Assembly (NCBI RefSeq): GCF_009712605.1
Contig: NZ_WASO01000008.1
Coordinates: 62,001 to 126,000 of the forward strand
Reading direction: 5' to 3'
Length of the DNA stretch: 64,000 nucleotides
Origin: Paludibacter sp.
GTDB lineage: Bacteria; Bacteroidota; Bacteroidia; Bacteroidales; Paludibacteraceae
The notes under the pieces are model-generated. The model saw nothing but the letters and a program-made list of their open reading frames with translations. It was not told where the DNA came from and did not search any database. The translations under genes and the position numbers were made by a program. This document shows positions 62,823-64,000 of the stretch, in pieces; positions within the stretch are counted from its first letter, which is position 1, and the number at the start of each line of letters is the position of its first letter.

Positions 62823-63060
62823 ACACATTTTATAGCGAACCATTGCATCAAAAACGAGTTCAAAATTACTAAAACTATTCCATTCGGATGGAATATAAGT
62901 GGGCAAAATATACTTAAAAAAGACTTCCCTGTAAGTATTTCTGCTCGCTGAAAAAACATACACAATTGAATATCAATGCAAAACAGACAACCCCAACTAT
63001 TAAAACTGTTAAATTACCATAAATACACCCAAACTCAAACATAGATATAAAAACTTGCCG

Positions 63061-63068
63061 TATATTTG
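63061..63068 (+). promoter_or_regulatory. Bacteroidota promoter core of the ABC operon
   Basis: TATATTTG followed by CA matches TAnnTTTG; the palindrome begins 2 bases later, around the likely transcription start. Confidence 0.6.
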
Positions 63069-63070
63069 CA

Positions 63071-63092
63071 GTGTATTAATATAGTAATACAC
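63071..63092. promoter_or_regulatory. Palindromic operator, GntR/YtrA-type candidate
   Basis: GTGTATTA and TAATACAC are perfect 8-bp arms around ATATAG. Placed over the presumed transcription start, it would block transcription when bound. GntR/YtrA regulators often control this ABC family; none is in the window. Confidence 0.6.
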
Positions 63093-63107
63093 TAATACGA
63101 TAACATT

Positions 63108-63935
63108 ATGATTGAAATAGAAAACATGTCATTTTGGTACAAAGAAAAATCGAAAGTATTCGATTCTTTGACCATGCAATTGGAACCCGGAAAAATTTAT
63201 GGACTTCTGGGAGAAAATGGCGTTGGTAAAACCACTTTTCTGCGTCTCATTGCCGGCTTGCTTTTTCCCGCAGACGGCAATTGCAAAGTGATGGACTACA
63301 CTCCGGGCAAAAGACAGCCGGGCTTTTTATCTAAGATATTTTACCTGCCGGAAGAATTTATGGTGACACACCAGAAAGCAGATGAATATGCCCGCAATGT
63401 CGGCCCGTTTTATCCCAACTTCGAATACAACCATTATGCGACTCTGATGCAGGAGTTTGGGGTAGATGGCGAAAAGAAACTGCACGAGATGTCATTCGGA
63501 CAAAAAAAGAAAGCGATGATTTCGCTGGCTCTGGCTTGTAACACGGAGCTGTTGCTGCTAGACGAGCCCACCAATGGCCTCGACATCCCATCAAAATCAA
63601 TTTTCCGTCGGGTAGTGGCGCGTGCCGCTGATGACAACAAGTGTATCATCATTTCTACTCACCAGGTGCGTGACCTCGAATTTCTGATTGATCCGATTGT
63701 AATTCTCGAACGCAACAACGTGTTACTGAATGAATCGGTAGAATCGATTACCCGCAAACTGAAATTTGCAGTATTATCGTACGTTCCTGAAGATGCACTC
63801 TATTCGGAACCGATGATGGGTGGCTACGGAGTTGTAGTACCAAATACGGATGGAGAAGAGAGTAAAGTAAACATAGAATTGTTGTTTAACGCGGCGATTG
63901 CCAATCGTGCACGCTTTGCCGAATGGTTCAATTAA
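63108..63935 (+). CDS. ABC transporter ATP-binding protein
   Basis: 275 residues. Walker A GLLGENGVGKTTFL, Q-loop region YLPEEF, signature MSFGQKKKAM, Walker B LLLLDEPTNGLD, switch His in IISTHQVRD. This is the BcrA/YtrB-type group of drug or peptide ABC systems. The next gene starts 19 bases downstream and is the presumed permease. Confidence 0.92.
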   Translation: MIEIENMSFWYKEKSKVFDSLTMQLEPGKIYGLLGENGVGKTTFLRLIAGLLFPADGNCKVMDYTPGKRQPGFLSKIFYLPEEFMVTHQKADEYARNVGPFYPNFEYNHYATLMQEFGVDGEKKLHEMSFGQKKKAMISLALACNTELLLLDEPTNGLDIPSKSIFRRVVARAADDNKCIIISTHQVRDLEFLIDPIVILERNNVLLNESVESITRKLKFAVLSYVPEDALYSEPMMGGYGVVVPNTDGEESKVNIELLFNAAIANRARFAEWFN

Positions 63936-63954
63936 TTTTCAACACATTACGAAT

Positions 63955-64000
63955 ATGAACGAAACATTTAATATCCAGAGGTTTTTCCGTATTGTAAAAG
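63955..64000 (+). CDS. Start of the ABC permease gene (cut by window edge)
   Basis: ATG at 63955 opens MNETFNIQRFFRIVK, which runs to the edge. The short basic/aromatic start resembles permease partners of YtrB-type ATPases, but only 15 residues are visible. Confidence 0.55.
   Translation, partial: MNETFNIQRFFRIVK

Larger units (their letters stand above)
62556..63107. other. Intergenic region with an inverted repeat and operator
   Basis: About 550 bases. It has an imperfect inverted repeat (62698-62822), and, just before the ABC gene, a promoter core (63061-63068) and palindrome (63071-63092). No gene visible. Confidence 0.65.

Overview
The window is a chromosomal segment of a Bacteroidota bacterium, most likely order Bacteroidales. 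The evidence is promoters with a TAnnTTTG core, a BfmA/BtgA-type mobilization protein, LysM plus periplasmic-binding fusions, TonB-linked outer-membrane receptors with STN and CarboxypepD-reg domains, LytS/LytTR pairs, class I fumarase, alanine dehydrogenase and MEP-pathway Dxr. I do not assign a genus.

Region 1 (1-20040) is an AT-rich accessory island, read almost entirely on the minus strand, that ends beside dnaK. From right to left it holds an integration module (HTH/zinc-finger protein, tyrosine integrase, unknown protein, excisionase-like HTH, DUF4373-like replication protein, BfmA-like mobilization protein, no visible relaxase). Next comes a restriction-modification-like operon: a PD-(D/E)XK nuclease fused to an N6-adenine methylase, HsdS, an OLD-type ATPase with TOPRIM, and a DUF5655-type nuclease; there is no HsdR translocase. 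Last is a four-gene operon: TIR-TM-coiled-coil-PDZ, SIR2-TIR, nSTAND1 ATPase with membrane helices, WG repeats and TPRs, and an M48 metallopeptidase cut by the window edge. The four-gene operon is the best candidate here for an undescribed conflict system: two or three potential NAD-consuming or signalling domains, a STAND switch and a protease in one tight transcription unit.

Region 2 (20041-49501) is core chromosome: dnaK; an ECF-sigma operon with an Aur1/PAP2-like enzyme and a GNAT protein; an AI-2E family transporter; a LysM and OMP pair; a TonB receptor locus with an adjacent LytS/LytTR system; a ZIP transporter; an InaA-like kinase; a TPR protein; recO; ald; a likely origin-like or regulatory region before dnaA; a DivIC/FtsB-like protein, rseP and dxr; and an alpha/beta hydrolase.

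Region 3 (49502-55130) is a second, plus-strand accessory hotspot. Two orphan genes, one encoding a TIR protein, are separated and bounded by integron attC-like folded sequences with matching edges. A REP-associated tyrosine transposase (RAYT) flanked by inverted REP hairpins sits in the distal edge. It is followed by a GIY-YIG nuclease gene, further REP-like pairs and small secreted proteins.

Region 4 (55135-64000) holds a lipoprotein, a VOC protein, a three-gene set (PLP aminotransferase, class I glutamine amidotransferase-like protein, HAD-IIA phosphatase), a secreted protein, a repeat-filled gap bounded by two mirror-image terminators, class I fumarase, and the start of an ABC transporter operon behind a palindromic operator.
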